NCBI RefSeq assembly: GCF_007971385.1
Contig: NZ_CP042434.1
Coordinates: 3,534,001-3,598,000, forward strand
Direction of reading: 5' to 3'
Length of the DNA: 64,000 nucleotides
DNA from: Arachidicoccus ginsenosidivorans
GTDB taxonomy: Bacteria; Bacteroidota; Bacteroidia; Chitinophagales; Chitinophagaceae
The translations under genes and the position numbers were made by a program. The notes beneath the pieces were generated by a model. It was not told the origin of the DNA. It worked only from the letters and a program-made list of their open reading frames with translations, and made no database searches. Below are positions 45,954-55,610 of the stretch, piece by piece. Each line of letters starts with the position of its first letter. Positions within the stretch are counted from its first letter, which is position 1.

Positions 45954-47003
45954 ATGATAAAAATACATATCGCTAGTTGTCGTATATGGCTTTTATTAAT
46001 GTTTTTGATGCTGTCTTCGTTTTTTGGATACAGTCAACAACAAAAGGATTCTGTCGCCGAAAATATGCTACGCTATCAGCGCTATAATGGTGGATGGGCT
46101 AAAGCCGTTCATGGGCAGAAAATAAGCTATGATCATGCATTGACCAAAGAGCAGGTCAATCAGGTTGTTCAGGAAAAGAACTTGAATGATGCGACTATCG
46201 ACAATAAAGCAACGACCAAAGAGATTAATTACTTATTTGAAGCGTTTGGTAAAACCCGAGATAGTGCTTACTTATTAGCAGCTGAAAAAGGGCTGGATTA
46301 TCTACTCAATGCGCAATATGATAATGGGGGCTGGCCGCAATATTATCCTGACAGTAGTCTATATAGAAGTCAGGTTACTTTTAACGATAATGCAATAATC
46401 AATGTACTTATATTATTAAATAATGTGGCCAATAAAAAAAGTGTTTTTGCGGCTGCCCATGCGCGTTATATACCTCGATGCCGCATGGCTGTAAATAAAG
46501 GTATTGATTGTATCCTAAAAACCCAGATTATCGTAAACGGCCAAAAAACAGCCTGGAATCAACAGTATAATAAAACAACACTGTTACCGGAAAAGGCCAG
46601 GTCTTTTGAATTAGTCGGACTGGCAGCATCAGAATCGGCGGCTATTGTGGCGTTTCTGATGCGTATACCAAAGCCTTCAATAGCCATAAAAACGGCCATA
46701 AAAGGTGCTATGACCTGGTTTGAACAGGTGGCGATTAAAGGATATCGATTGGATCATATAATAGCTGCAGATCAGCCCACAGGCAAGGATGCGATTGTGG
46801 TAAAGGATCCAAATTCCACTCTCTGGGCAAGGTATTATGAGATTGAGACGAACCGACCTTTTTTTTGCGGCCGGAATGGCGTAAAAAAGTATAACCTTAA
46901 AGAAATTGAAAATGAACGCAGGGCGGGGTATAGCTGGTATGGAACCTGGCCCGCCAGGTTGATTGAGAAGGATTATCCTCGCTGGCTATTAAAAAATGAA
47001 TAA
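45954..47003 (+). CDS. Pectate lyase family 10
   Basis: A 349-aa exported polysaccharide lyase. The signal peptide is IWLLLMFLMLSSFFGYSQ; the PL10 (alpha/alpha)3 toroid is recognised by NMLRYQRYNGGWAKAV, TIDNKATTKEINYLF, NAQYDNGGWPQYYPDSS and ITFNDNAI-like VTFNDNAIINVLILL. The C-terminus TLWARYYEIETNRPFFCGR is also typical. It cleaves polygalacturonate by beta-elimination. It belongs to the CE8-PL10-GH95-GH43 block. No missing conserved region was seen. Confidence 0.92.
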   Translation: MIKIHIASCRIWLLLMFLMLSSFFGYSQQQKDSVAENMLRYQRYNGGWAKAVHGQKISYDHALTKEQVNQVVQEKNLNDATIDNKATTKEINYLFEAFGKTRDSAYLLAAEKGLDYLLNAQYDNGGWPQYYPDSSLYRSQVTFNDNAIINVLILLNNVANKKSVFAAAHARYIPRCRMAVNKGIDCILKTQIIVNGQKTAWNQQYNKTTLLPEKARSFELVGLAASESAAIVAFLMRIPKPSIAIKTAIKGAMTWFEQVAIKGYRLDHIIAADQPTGKDAIVVKDPNSTLWARYYEIETNRPFFCGRNGVKKYNLKEIENERRAGYSWYGTWPARLIEKDYPRWLLKNE

Positions 47004-47098
47004 AACCTGCAATAGCTATTGTGCGTTTTGGAATTTTGAATTGAAATATGTAGTTTTAAAGTGTTTATTAAACAATAAATGATGAGTTCTATGGCAAA

Positions 47099-49588
47099 AT
47101 GTTTATTCAGGCGGTTGTTTTGTGTTGTACTGGCTTTTTTACAGTCATATACTGCGATGCGCAACAAGCGCTGCTATTAAATTATGACCATCCGGCAAAA
47201 AATTGGAATGAGGCCTTACCATTAGGCAACGGCAGATTAGGTGCCATGGTTTTTGGCGGGGTCGATAGGGACCGGCTGCAACTCAATGAAGAAACGGTGT
47301 GGGCAGGGGAACCAGGCAATAATATACCCAGTCATGTGTATGATAGTATCGTTCAGATCCGCAAATTGCTTTTTATGAAACGCTATAAAGCAGCGCAGGA
47401 TATGTCCAATCGTGTTTTTCCAAGAAATGCCCCCAGTAACAGTAATTATGGCATGCCCTATCAGCCCGTGGGAGATCTCTTTATTAAATATAAGAACTTG
47501 GGCCATTATCAGAACTATCATCGGGCACTAAATATAAGTGATGCCACGGCACAGAGCACTTTTGAAGTAAGTGGTGTTCATTATAAAAGGGAAGTCATTG
47601 CTTCCTTTGCAGATAATGTAATCATCATTCGCCTAACAGCAGATAAAAAAGGGGCGCTCAACTGTGAACTTCTTATGGAGAGTCCACAGTTGCAACACAA
47701 AGTCAGTACCACTGAAAAGACGCTTGTTTTAAAAGGCCACTCAGGGAATGTGGATAATAAAAAGGGAAAAGTCCGGTTTACGGCGATTGTAAAGCCTGTT
47801 TTGGAAGGCGGGACGCTGGAGTCGACAGACAGTAGTCTGAATATTCAAAACGCCGACGCCGTAACGGTTTATATTTCTATAGGCACTAATTTTAATAATT
47901 ACCACGACATTAGCGCAGATCCGAACCAGCGCGCAGCTGATTATTTACAAAGGGCTGATGTAAAGCCGTATAAACAAGCCCTTGCTGAACATAAAAGAAT
48001 TTACCATAAATATTTTGACCGGATTGATTTTCAGCTGGAAACACCTGATACAGCTAAGGCGATGACAGATGCACGTGTCAAAAATTTTGATGCGCATTAC
48101 GACCCATCTTTAGTGGCCTTATATTTTCAATTTGGTCGGTATTTGCTGATTTCTTCTTCCCAGCCTGGGGGCCAGCCGGCCAATCTGCAAGGAATCTGGA
48201 ATGACAAAATTGCACCACCCTGGGATAGCAAGTACACTATCAACATCAATACAGAGATGAATTACTGGCCTGCAGAGGTTACAGATCTGCCAGAGATGGC
48301 TGCGCCATTATTTTCAATGATTAAAGACTTGTCGGTTACGGGCAGGCAAAGCGCCCGGAAAATGTATCATGCCAGAGGTTGGAACGCTCACCACAATACG
48401 GATCTGTGGCGGATTACCGGGCCGGTGGATGGTGGCTTTTATGGTATGTGGCCAATGGGGGGCGCCTGGCTCAGTACCCATCTATGGCAGCATTTTCTTT
48501 ACAGCGGGGATACTGGCTTTTTAAAGAAGAATTATCGAATACTCAAAGGGGCAGCTTTATATTTTGTCGATGCCCTGCAACAGGAACCGGACCATCATTA
48601 TCTGGTGGTTGCACCTTCCATGTCTCCTGAACATCAGTATATGTCTGGTGTAGGACTCAGTGCTGGTACAACGATGGATAATCAGCTTGTTTTTGATGTA
48701 TTTTCACAAGTAATAGCAGCCAGTCGGTTTTTAAACCAGGATAAATTATTTGCAGATACTTTAAAAACATTGATTAAGAGGTTGCCGCCCATGCAAGTAG
48801 GCCAGTATGGACAATTGCAGGAATGGTTGCAGGACTGGGATAAACAGCATGATACGCATCGCCATATCTCCCATCTGTACGGCCTTTTTCCAAGCAACCA
48901 AATCTCCCCTTACGAACATCCGGCATTATTTGCAGCAGCAAAAAAAACATTGATTAGCAGAGGTGATGTCTCTACTGGCTGGTCCATGGGATGGAAAGTG
49001 AATTGGTGGGCCCGCATGAAAGACGGCAATCATAGCTGGAAATTAATTTTAGATCAGTTAAGGCCTGCTCCAGAAGTCAACAAGGGAGAGGGTGGTGGCA
49101 CTTATCCAAATTTATTTGATGCGCATCCTCCTTTTCAGATCGATGGAAATTTTGGTTGTACATCCGGTATTGCAGAAATGTTACTGCAATCTCAGGATGG
49201 CGCATTGGAAATTCTGCCTGCATTGCCAGATCAGTGGCAAAAAGGAAGCATTAAAGGGTTAATGGGTAGAGGTGGATTCAAAGTGGATATTGAATGGTCT
49301 AAGGGGCAGGTCACAAGACTTAAAATTCAATCTGCAATAGGTGGAAATTGCCGTCTACGACTACCCGCCGGACTCAGATTGCGAGGCAAAGAGGCTCTTT
49401 TTGAAGTCCCGGCAAATTCAAGCAATCCCAATCCATACTATAAAACGGCCGCTATTAAAAAGCCACTGATCAGTGAGAAGGCAAAAGCCAGAGAGCTAAC
49501 GATCCCTGCTATCCCACCTACAAAATGCTACGATTTTAAAACGATCAAAGGGGGTGTTTATGTGTTTTATGCGGTAGAGAATTCTTAA
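47099..49588 (+). CDS. Glycoside hydrolase family 95 (alpha-L-fucosidase/alpha-L-galactosidase); true start likely 47079
   Basis: An 829-aa GH95 enzyme. NWNEALPLGNGRLGAMVFGG opens the N-terminal beta domain; TININTEMNYWPAEV carries the paired Asn; WNAHHNTDLWR, HRHISHLYGLFPSNQ and LFDAHPPFQIDGNFG follow in the catalytic toroid. As written the N-terminus lacks basic residues. Adding one T to the run at 47135-47140 joins an upstream ATG (47079 or 47082) and gives a normal signal peptide with KCLFRRLF before the hydrophobic core and cleavage after DAQ. GH95 enzymes release L-fucose or L-galactose from plant side chains; released fucose could feed the FucP operon at 11990. Confidence 0.92.
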   Translation: MFIQAVVLCCTGFFTVIYCDAQQALLLNYDHPAKNWNEALPLGNGRLGAMVFGGVDRDRLQLNEETVWAGEPGNNIPSHVYDSIVQIRKLLFMKRYKAAQDMSNRVFPRNAPSNSNYGMPYQPVGDLFIKYKNLGHYQNYHRALNISDATAQSTFEVSGVHYKREVIASFADNVIIIRLTADKKGALNCELLMESPQLQHKVSTTEKTLVLKGHSGNVDNKKGKVRFTAIVKPVLEGGTLESTDSSLNIQNADAVTVYISIGTNFNNYHDISADPNQRAADYLQRADVKPYKQALAEHKRIYHKYFDRIDFQLETPDTAKAMTDARVKNFDAHYDPSLVALYFQFGRYLLISSSQPGGQPANLQGIWNDKIAPPWDSKYTININTEMNYWPAEVTDLPEMAAPLFSMIKDLSVTGRQSARKMYHARGWNAHHNTDLWRITGPVDGGFYGMWPMGGAWLSTHLWQHFLYSGDTGFLKKNYRILKGAALYFVDALQQEPDHHYLVVAPSMSPEHQYMSGVGLSAGTTMDNQLVFDVFSQVIAASRFLNQDKLFADTLKTLIKRLPPMQVGQYGQLQEWLQDWDKQHDTHRHISHLYGLFPSNQISPYEHPALFAAAKKTLISRGDVSTGWSMGWKVNWWARMKDGNHSWKLILDQLRPAPEVNKGEGGGTYPNLFDAHPPFQIDGNFGCTSGIAEMLLQSQDGALEILPALPDQWQKGSIKGLMGRGGFKVDIEWSKGQVTRLKIQSAIGGNCRLRLPAGLRLRGKEALFEVPANSSNPNPYYKTAAIKKPLISEKAKARELTIPAIPPTKCYDFKTIKGGVYVFYAVENS

Positions 49589-49731
49589 ATACCCTAGTTT
49601 GTAAGTATGCACAAAATGAGAAGGATGGTAAATAGGTATTATTAGAATTTAAATCTGTCAATTACTAGATATATTTAAAAAAATAATAAATCTAAAGCCT
49701 AAGCAGAATATAAATATAATATGGATATAAT

Positions 49732-51457
49732 ATGATTATGAACACCAAAATAAGAATGAATTTAAAAAACAAATACCTAGATAAGCACTTTTCCGCCACT
49801 GGACTCACTAAATATCTGTTTTATGCCAGTATCCTCGCTGGTATAGGACCTGTCAGTAGTTATGCGCAGCAAAACTACGTATCCAAAGTTTGGGTGGCAG
49901 ATAGGGGCAATGGAACGTATAAAATCCGATTATCAACGCGGATTATTCCGATCCGGATGCTATCCGTGTTGGCGATGATTTTTATCTGGTTTCTTCCAGT
50001 TTTGAGGATATTCCAGGGCTACCTATCCTGCATTCTAAAGACCTGGTCAACTGGACCCTGATTAATCATGGTCTTAAAAAGCAGATACCTGAAGAAGTCT
50101 TTAATACACCCAGCATGGCAACGGCGTCTGGGCACCCGCTATTCGCTATCATAATAAGGAATATTATATTTATTACCCTGATCCGGATTATGGTATTTAT
50201 ATGATTAAAGCAAGTGACCCGGCTGCAGATTGGTCGGATCCCGTTTTGGTGTTCCCTGGCAAAGGGATTATTGATCCCTGCCCACTCTGGGATACGGATG
50301 GCAAGGTCTGGCTGGTACACGCTTATGCCGGCAGTAGGGCGGGAATTAAAAGTGTCATCGCCATTGCCCCCATGAATGAGGCAGGCACCAAAGTGACAGG
50401 CCCGGATCATATCGTTTATGACGGACACGTAGATGACCCGACAATTGAAGGGCCAAAGATCTATAAAAGAAATGGCTACTATTACATCTTTGCTCCCGCA
50501 GGAGGCGTTTCCACCGGTTGGCAACTTGTTTTAAGATCTAAAAATCTGATGGGACCCTATGAAAGAAAGGTCGTAATGGATCAAGGCAAAAGCACTGTCA
50601 ATGGTCCTCATCAAGGCGCCTGGGTTACAACGCAAACCGGAGAGGATTGGTTCTTGCATTTTCAGGATAAGGAAGCTTATGGCAGGGTCTTGCATCTGCA
50701 ACCCATGCATTGGATCCATGACTGGCCGGTAATTGGTGTAGATAAAGATGGGGACGGTAAAGGCACCCCTGTTTTGAGCTATAAAAAACCGAATGTCGGT
50801 AAAACCTATCCCATAACCACGCCAGCAGAATCCGACGAGTTTAACCAGCGAACCCTGGGACTGCAATGGCAGTGGGAAGCCAATTCAAGTGGTCGTTGGT
50901 TGATGACGGGTGAAAATGGTTGTCTGAGGCTTTATGCACACCACACCCCGGATGCTAAGACCCTCTGGGATATTCCCAATATTTTGGCCCAGAAGTTTCC
51001 GGCTGACAGTTTTGAAGTAACCACAAAACTAAGGCTGACGCCCAATGAGAAAAACGGTGCGCAACATGCCGGTCTGGTGGTCCTTGGACTGGATTATGCC
51101 AGCCTTTCTATTGTCAATCAAGGTGATGGTTATGTGCTACAGCAGGGCATATGCAAGGCAGCTGATAGAGGTGGTGTAGAAAAAAATACCGTCATAACTA
51201 AACTTAAAGTGCCGGAAGTCTGGTTAAGGGTAGACGTTCATAACCCAGGACCCAATAGGGCCAGTTGTACGTTTTATTATAGTCTGGATGGTAATAAGTA
51301 TCAGGCAGTTACTGGAAACTTTATACCTACACCCGGAAAATGGACTGGTGCTAAGATCGGCCTCTATGCAACCGCCGAGAAAGGTTCCAATGATGAAGGG
51401 TATGCAGACTTTGACTTTTTCAGGGTAACAGCGTTAAATGCTTCTGAAACTAAGTAG
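49732..51457 (+). pseudogene. Glycoside hydrolase family 43 enzyme with C-terminal concanavalin-like domain, two one-base breaks
   Basis: Restoring one base at A4 (49921-49924) and one at C3 (50109-50111) gives a single ~575-aa protein. After a signal peptide (ending SYAQ) the restored frame reads SDPDAIRVGDDFYLV (catalytic base Asp), then GIIDPCPLWDTDG (pKa-modulating Asp) and TIEGPKIYKRNGYYY (acid Glu), as in five-bladed GH43 propellers. The C-terminal ~190 residues (LQWQWEANSSGRW... GLYATAEKGS) form a beta-sandwich common in GH43 xylosidases/arabinofuranosidases. It would trim arabinose or xylose from pectin side chains. Written frames are 49732-50061 and 50201-51457. Last gene before the terminator. 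Confidence 0.9.
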
Positions 51458-51544
51458 TGTAGCGAGCAACAATTCCATACCAATGCTGTTTTTCAATCAG
51501 ATATACTAATAGGGCATGTGAAGAAAGGTTTGGGAATTAGGTTA

Positions 51545-51596
51545 AAAATAGTTGGAAAATAGTTGAAAAATAGCTGGAAAATAGCTGGAAAATAAA
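51545..51596. repeat. 11-bp tandem repeat, about 4.5 copies
   Basis: The unit AAAATAGYTGG repeats at 51545, 51556, 51567 and 51578, with a partial fifth copy running into the terminator stem. It lies between convergent GH43 and lacI-type genes and has no coding sense. Confidence 0.8.
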
Positions 51597-51639
51597 TAGC
51601 CCCCTGATCAGGCAACATAGACCAATCAGGGGGCTATTT
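51594..51639. terminator. Bidirectional terminator between GH43 and the LacI-type gene
   Basis: Perfect 15-base arms AAATAGCCCCCTGAT (51594-51608) and ATCAGGGGGCTATTT (51625-51639) surround a 16-base loop. A and T tracts at the outer edges allow termination in both directions between these convergent genes. Confidence 0.85.
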
Positions 51640-51696
51640 ATAAAAAGGTATAGTCTTATAAAGACTACTGATAGCATGGGCAAATGATCAGTCTAT

Positions 51697-52737
51697 TTAC
51701 TTGCCTGGGTCACTGGGCGCAGAGGAGGCCCGGGCAAAAAAGTCCGGTTCCAATACGATCTCACTGAAATCCACTACTGGTCGCTTACTTTCTATTTGCT
51801 GGATCAAAAGCTCTGCGGCCTGAACGCCCATAGTCACTGCTTTTTGCTGAATAATAGAAAGTGATGGATGCAGAAATTCTGTAAGATCCAGATTGGAAAA
51901 ACCAACAAGCGCCATCTGATCAGGAATACGGATATCATGTTTAACCAGATACCGGTAACAATTGGTTGTAATTTTATCTGCACAGGATAATATCGCCTGG
52001 GGTGGGTTCTCAAGTTGCAGGAGCTCTTCCATGACCCGTTCTACTTCATCATAGGAAAGACCACCGTGCAAACAGTATTTAATATAAGCCTCGGTAGGGG
52101 GGATTTGATGGGATTCCAATGCCTCATCATAGCCTCTTTTGCGTTCCTTAATGATGGCCAGGTTGTCCGGATTGCCTACAAAGGCAATTCTAGTGTAGCC
52201 ATTTTGGATCAAATGCGCTGTGGCCTGAAAGGCGCCTTTAAAATTGTTGGATCGGACCTTGTGACCTTCCAGCGATTTTGTAATTCGATCGAAAAAGACA
52301 ACAGGCATACCTCGATCTTGCAGCTGTTCAATATGTTCCAGACTTTTGGTCTCTGAACTCAGCGAAATCAACATGCCGTCAACTGATTGCGATAAATTAC
52401 GGACGGCTTCCTGCTCTCTTTCAAAGTTCTCAAAACTCTGACTGATGATAACGTTATAGCCTTTTTCCTGGGCAACGGATTCAACACCCGCAATAATCTG
52501 AGAAAAAAAACTGTTAGCGATTTCAGAAATGGTAATACCTAAAGTCCGGCTTCTTCTTTTTTTCAGATTTAGGGCAGAGGGGTTAGGGCGGTAATTTACA
52601 CTTTTGGCATATTCCACTACTAATTTTTTAGTCTCTTCACTGATTTCATAACTATCCCTTAATGCCCGGGATACTGTTGAAGTGGACAAATGGAGCACTT
52701 TTGCTATATCCTTAATAGTAACTGACTCGAATTTCAT
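51697..52737 (-). CDS. LacI/GalR-family transcriptional regulator of the pectin island
   Basis: A 346-aa regulator. From ATG 52737 the N-terminal helix-turn-helix is VTIKDIAKVLHLSTSTVSRALRD (residues ~6-28; only part of the motif is needed to recognise the family), with hinge NYRPNPSALNLKKRRSRTLG. The periplasmic-binding-like sensor domain has FSQIIAGVESVAQEKGYNV, FDRITKSLEG and ILSCADKITTNCY. The longer frame from 52845 adds 36 residues without homology and was rejected. It is the only regulator in the pectin island; a perfect operator-like palindrome lies 105 bp upstream, suggesting autoregulation. The effector is probably a pectin-derived sugar (inference). Confidence 0.93.
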   Translation of the reverse strand: MKFESVTIKDIAKVLHLSTSTVSRALRDSYEISEETKKLVVEYAKSVNYRPNPSALNLKKRRSRTLGITISEIANSFFSQIIAGVESVAQEKGYNVIISQSFENFEREQEAVRNLSQSVDGMLISLSSETKSLEHIEQLQDRGMPVVFFDRITKSLEGHKVRSNNFKGAFQATAHLIQNGYTRIAFVGNPDNLAIIKERKRGYDEALESHQIPPTEAYIKYCLHGGLSYDEVERVMEELLQLENPPQAILSCADKITTNCYRYLVKHDIRIPDQMALVGFSNLDLTEFLHPSLSIIQQKAVTMGVQAAELLIQQIESKRPVVDFSEIVLEPDFFARASSAPSDPGK

Positions 52738-52841
52738 GATGCCTATACTGTCTTTAAAATTTAATGTGCGCTCAAACAGCGGACGAAAGATAAGCCATTT
52801 TGGCAAAATAGCGTGTATATATTTAAAAGAAATGTAAGCTT

Positions 52842-52865
52842 GCAATCGTTGCCGGCAACGATTGC
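52842..52865. promoter_or_regulatory. LacI-type operator 2 (perfect 24-bp palindrome)
   Basis: Left half GCAATCGTTGCC is followed by its exact complement, then GTAG. The central CCGG flanked by A/T and the outer CAATCG are typical of LacI/GalR operators. It lies between the regulator gene and the divergent CE12 gene. Confidence 0.85.
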
Positions 52866-52953
52866 GTAGACCATATTTTGATAGGTGATGGTGAGGTTAC
52901 AAGCATTATTATTTAGTTGGGTTCTTTATTAGCTGGTTTTTTCTGACACTTAT

Positions 52954-52977
52954 ACTGATTCCACTGGTATCGATTGC
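52954..52977. promoter_or_regulatory. LacI-type operator 3 (one strong half-site)
   Basis: The right half GGTATCGATTGC followed by GTAAAT matches the other operators well; the left half is degenerate. It lies about 150 bp upstream of the CE12 start. Confidence 0.55.
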
Positions 52978-53128
52978 GTAAATTAATTGCCGAAATTACA
53001 TTCATTTGTTAGTAGATCAAGTTAACTTGCCTGTAACAAAAAGGTACCTTTTGTTGGGTACAGTATGTTCATTTTATCCATTTTTTCAGTGAGGCCAGCG
53101 GCCATCGCACCTGTTAAAAAAATCAGTT

Positions 53129-53938
53129 ATGCGTTTATTGAAACGTCAATCTTTAAAAGTATACGTTAAACAACTTGTACCAAATTCTGGCTTGCGAGGC
53201 TTTGGTCGCCTGGCTGCTTTAATGATGATTTGCATGTCCTTTTCTTTATTACAACGACATAAAACGACCATCTATTTGATTGGAGATTCTACAATGGCCG
53301 ATAAGTCCGTCAGGGCTTACCCGGAAACAGGATGGGGGATGCCCTTTCATTATTTTTTTGATTCTACGGTAGTGGTAGATAACCGTGCCCAGAATGGTCG
53401 CAGTACGAGAACCTTTATAGAAGAAGGAAGGTGGAAGGATGTATTAAAAACCCTGACCAAAGGCGATTATGTATTAATAGAATTCGGACACAATGACGAG
53501 GTGCCTTCCAAAAGAAGTTACACACCGCAGGATCAATTTGTCCAAAATCTGAAAACTTTTGTCACAGATACAAGGGCAAAAGGTGCAACACCTATTTTGT
53601 TGACCCCAGTTGCCAGGCGTCATTTTGATTCTACCGGAAAACTCATAGATACGCATCCTGTTTACGGTCCACTTGTTATAAAAACAGCCCACGAAACGCA
53701 GGTACCTCTCATTGATCTGGAAAAATTAAGTATGGGGCTTGTACAACAACTTGGGCCTGAGACTTCTAAGCTGTTATACAATCAGTTAGAACCTGGTGAG
53801 CATCCGCATTATCCAAAGGGGGTACATGATGATACCCATTTTAATGAACTAGGTGCCAGAAAAATGGCCGAAATGGTGCTTCATGAAATGATCCGCCTGG
53901 GTTTTCCGGTAACGCATCATTTAAGTCCCAAAAGATAA
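53129..53938 (+). CDS. SGNH-type rhamnogalacturonan acetylesterase (CE12-like)
   Basis: A 269-aa esterase. SGNH blocks: YLIGDSTMADKSV (Ser), NRAQNGRSTRTF (Gly), IEFGHNDEVP (Asn) and DDTHFNELGA (Asp, His). An N-terminal hydrophobic segment (LAALMMICMSFSLL) targets it for export. It is a paralogue of the enzyme at 43598, with the same block order but a different surrounding sequence. First gene of a rightward unit CE12-GH28-SGNH-CE8, transcribed away from the LacI-type gene and preceded by two operators. Confidence 0.9.
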   Translation: MRLLKRQSLKVYVKQLVPNSGLRGFGRLAALMMICMSFSLLQRHKTTIYLIGDSTMADKSVRAYPETGWGMPFHYFFDSTVVVDNRAQNGRSTRTFIEEGRWKDVLKTLTKGDYVLIEFGHNDEVPSKRSYTPQDQFVQNLKTFVTDTRAKGATPILLTPVARRHFDSTGKLIDTHPVYGPLVIKTAHETQVPLIDLEKLSMGLVQQLGPETSKLLYNQLEPGEHPHYPKGVHDDTHFNELGARKMAEMVLHEMIRLGFPVTHHLSPKR

Positions 53939-54004
53939 CACCTTATATTATATACTTTTTGAACCACATATAAATACAGTCAAAAATTCTTACAATTTTC
54001 TCCA

Positions 54005-55600
54005 ATGCAAAAAACGGTAAAAAAGATGAAGCCAAACAAAAGAGGTAATCAATATAATGATCCTTTGGGATGCTTATCAGATTTTTTGAAAACGATTTCT
54101 ACTAAAGGGTGGCTATCTGGGCCAAAAGTACCTCGTAGCGGGCAGGTTATAGTGGTTATTGCAGCCATGCTGTTGGTTTCTACTGGTCTTTTTAGTTGTA
54201 ATAATGCACCTTCAAATAAAAGTAAATCGGTCAGTGGTTGGGATAAACTGGACAGTATAAAAAGAGATATTGTGGCGCCTAGTTTTGCAGACAAGAATTT
54301 TTCCATCACAGATTATGGCGCTAAAATGGATAGTACAGCGGATGCTTTACCGGCACTTACAAAAGCCATTGATGCGGCCAGTAAAAATAAGGGCGGTGGC
54401 CGGGTCGTTGTGCCCGCGGGTGTCTTTTTGGTAAAAGGGCCGATTCATCTAAAAAGTCATGTCGAATTACATCTGGAAAAGGGAGCCAGGATTAAATTCA
54501 GTACCGATGCAGCAGATTATTTACCTGTTGTCCATACCCGTTATGAAGGAATGGAAATGATGAACTATTCGCCCCTTATTTATGCCTATAAACAAACAGA
54601 TATTGCGCTTACGGGCGAAGGGGTGTTAGATGGGCAAGCAAATAACGAACACTGGTGGTGGTGGACCGGTTCCAAAAGATTTGGTTGGAAGGAAGGTATG
54701 CCTAATCAGGAATTGCCGGATAGCAAGCCCAGATTGAACCAGATGAATAAGGATCAGGTTCCTGTAGAAAAACGTGTATTCGGGGCAGGGCACTATCTGC
54801 GTCCTACTTTTGTAGAATTTTATGGGTGTAAAAACATCTTGATTCAAGGGGTGACACTCATTAATTCTCCTTTTTGGATCCTGCATCCCACCCTTAGTCA
54901 GAATATCACCATTGATGGTGTCAGTACATTGAGCTATGGCCCCAATAATGATGGTTGCGATCCGGAGTCTTGCAAAGATGTCTGGATTAAAAACTGTCAT
55001 TTTGCCAACGGGGATGACTGCATTGCCATAAAGAGCGGCCGGGATGAAGATGGTCGGGCCATTAATATTCCGTCCAAAAATATCATTATTGAGGATTGCA
55101 AGATGGAAGATGGACACGGCGGCGTTGTGATAGGCAGCGAAGCGTCCGGCGGTGTGGAGGATATCTATGGCCAGAATCTGCAGATGAATAGTCCTTCGCT
55201 GGACAGAGCCATTCGCATTAAATCAAATAGTTGTCGCGGTGGGGTGATGCGTCGCTTTTATTTTAGAAATATTGAAGTCGGACAGGTGCATGAAGCCGTT
55301 ATCAAGATCAACATGTTCTATGATGAGAAAAATACAGCCGGCTGCAATTTTACACCAACGCTGGACAGTGTGTTTATTGATCATATCAAAAGCGGCAAGA
55401 GCCAGTATGCGATTAATCTTCAAGGTAGAGCAGATAAGCATGTAACCAATATTAAGATTGATAGTTGCAGTTTTGACCATGTTGAAAAGCCAAGTTTTAT
55501 CAAAAATGTAGATCAGATAGTCATTACCCAGACAACCGTCAATGGCAAACAGGTCAGCGCCGATCAAATCATTGCAGCATCTAAAGAAGAAAAAAAATAA
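54005..55600 (+). CDS. Glycoside hydrolase family 28 lipoprotein
   Basis: A 531-aa GH28 enzyme. A long basic N-terminus precedes a hydrophobic stretch and lipobox GLFSC (~residue 65), so it is probably surface-anchored. The beta-helix has FSITDYGAKMDSTADALPAL, NNDGCDPES, NGDDCIAIKSGRDEDG (Asp pair), GHGGVVIGSEASGG (His) and RIKSNSCRGG. The CxxxC-like NDGCDPESCKD loop suggests the exo/rhamnogalacturonan-hydrolase-like subgroup seen in Bacteroidota. It precedes an SGNH esterase by 11 bp. Confidence 0.93.
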   Translation: MQKTVKKMKPNKRGNQYNDPLGCLSDFLKTISTKGWLSGPKVPRSGQVIVVIAAMLLVSTGLFSCNNAPSNKSKSVSGWDKLDSIKRDIVAPSFADKNFSITDYGAKMDSTADALPALTKAIDAASKNKGGGRVVVPAGVFLVKGPIHLKSHVELHLEKGARIKFSTDAADYLPVVHTRYEGMEMMNYSPLIYAYKQTDIALTGEGVLDGQANNEHWWWWTGSKRFGWKEGMPNQELPDSKPRLNQMNKDQVPVEKRVFGAGHYLRPTFVEFYGCKNILIQGVTLINSPFWILHPTLSQNITIDGVSTLSYGPNNDGCDPESCKDVWIKNCHFANGDDCIAIKSGRDEDGRAINIPSKNIIIEDCKMEDGHGGVVIGSEASGGVEDIYGQNLQMNSPSLDRAIRIKSNSCRGGVMRRFYFRNIEVGQVHEAVIKINMFYDEKNTAGCNFTPTLDSVFIDHIKSGKSQYAINLQGRADKHVTNIKIDSCSFDHVEKPSFIKNVDQIVITQTTVNGKQVSADQIIAASKEEKK

Positions 55601-55610
55601 GCATAACCAG

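Larger units (their letters stand above)
52738..53128. other. Divergent control region between LacI-type gene and CE12
   Basis: A 391-bp spacer between divergent genes. It holds operator 2 (52842-52865) and operator 3 (52954-52977). A near -7 box TATCTTTC on the minus strand (complement of 52786-52793) may serve the lacI-type gene, and TTCATTTG at 53001-53008 may serve the CE12 gene. Both boxes have one mismatch. Confidence 0.5.
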
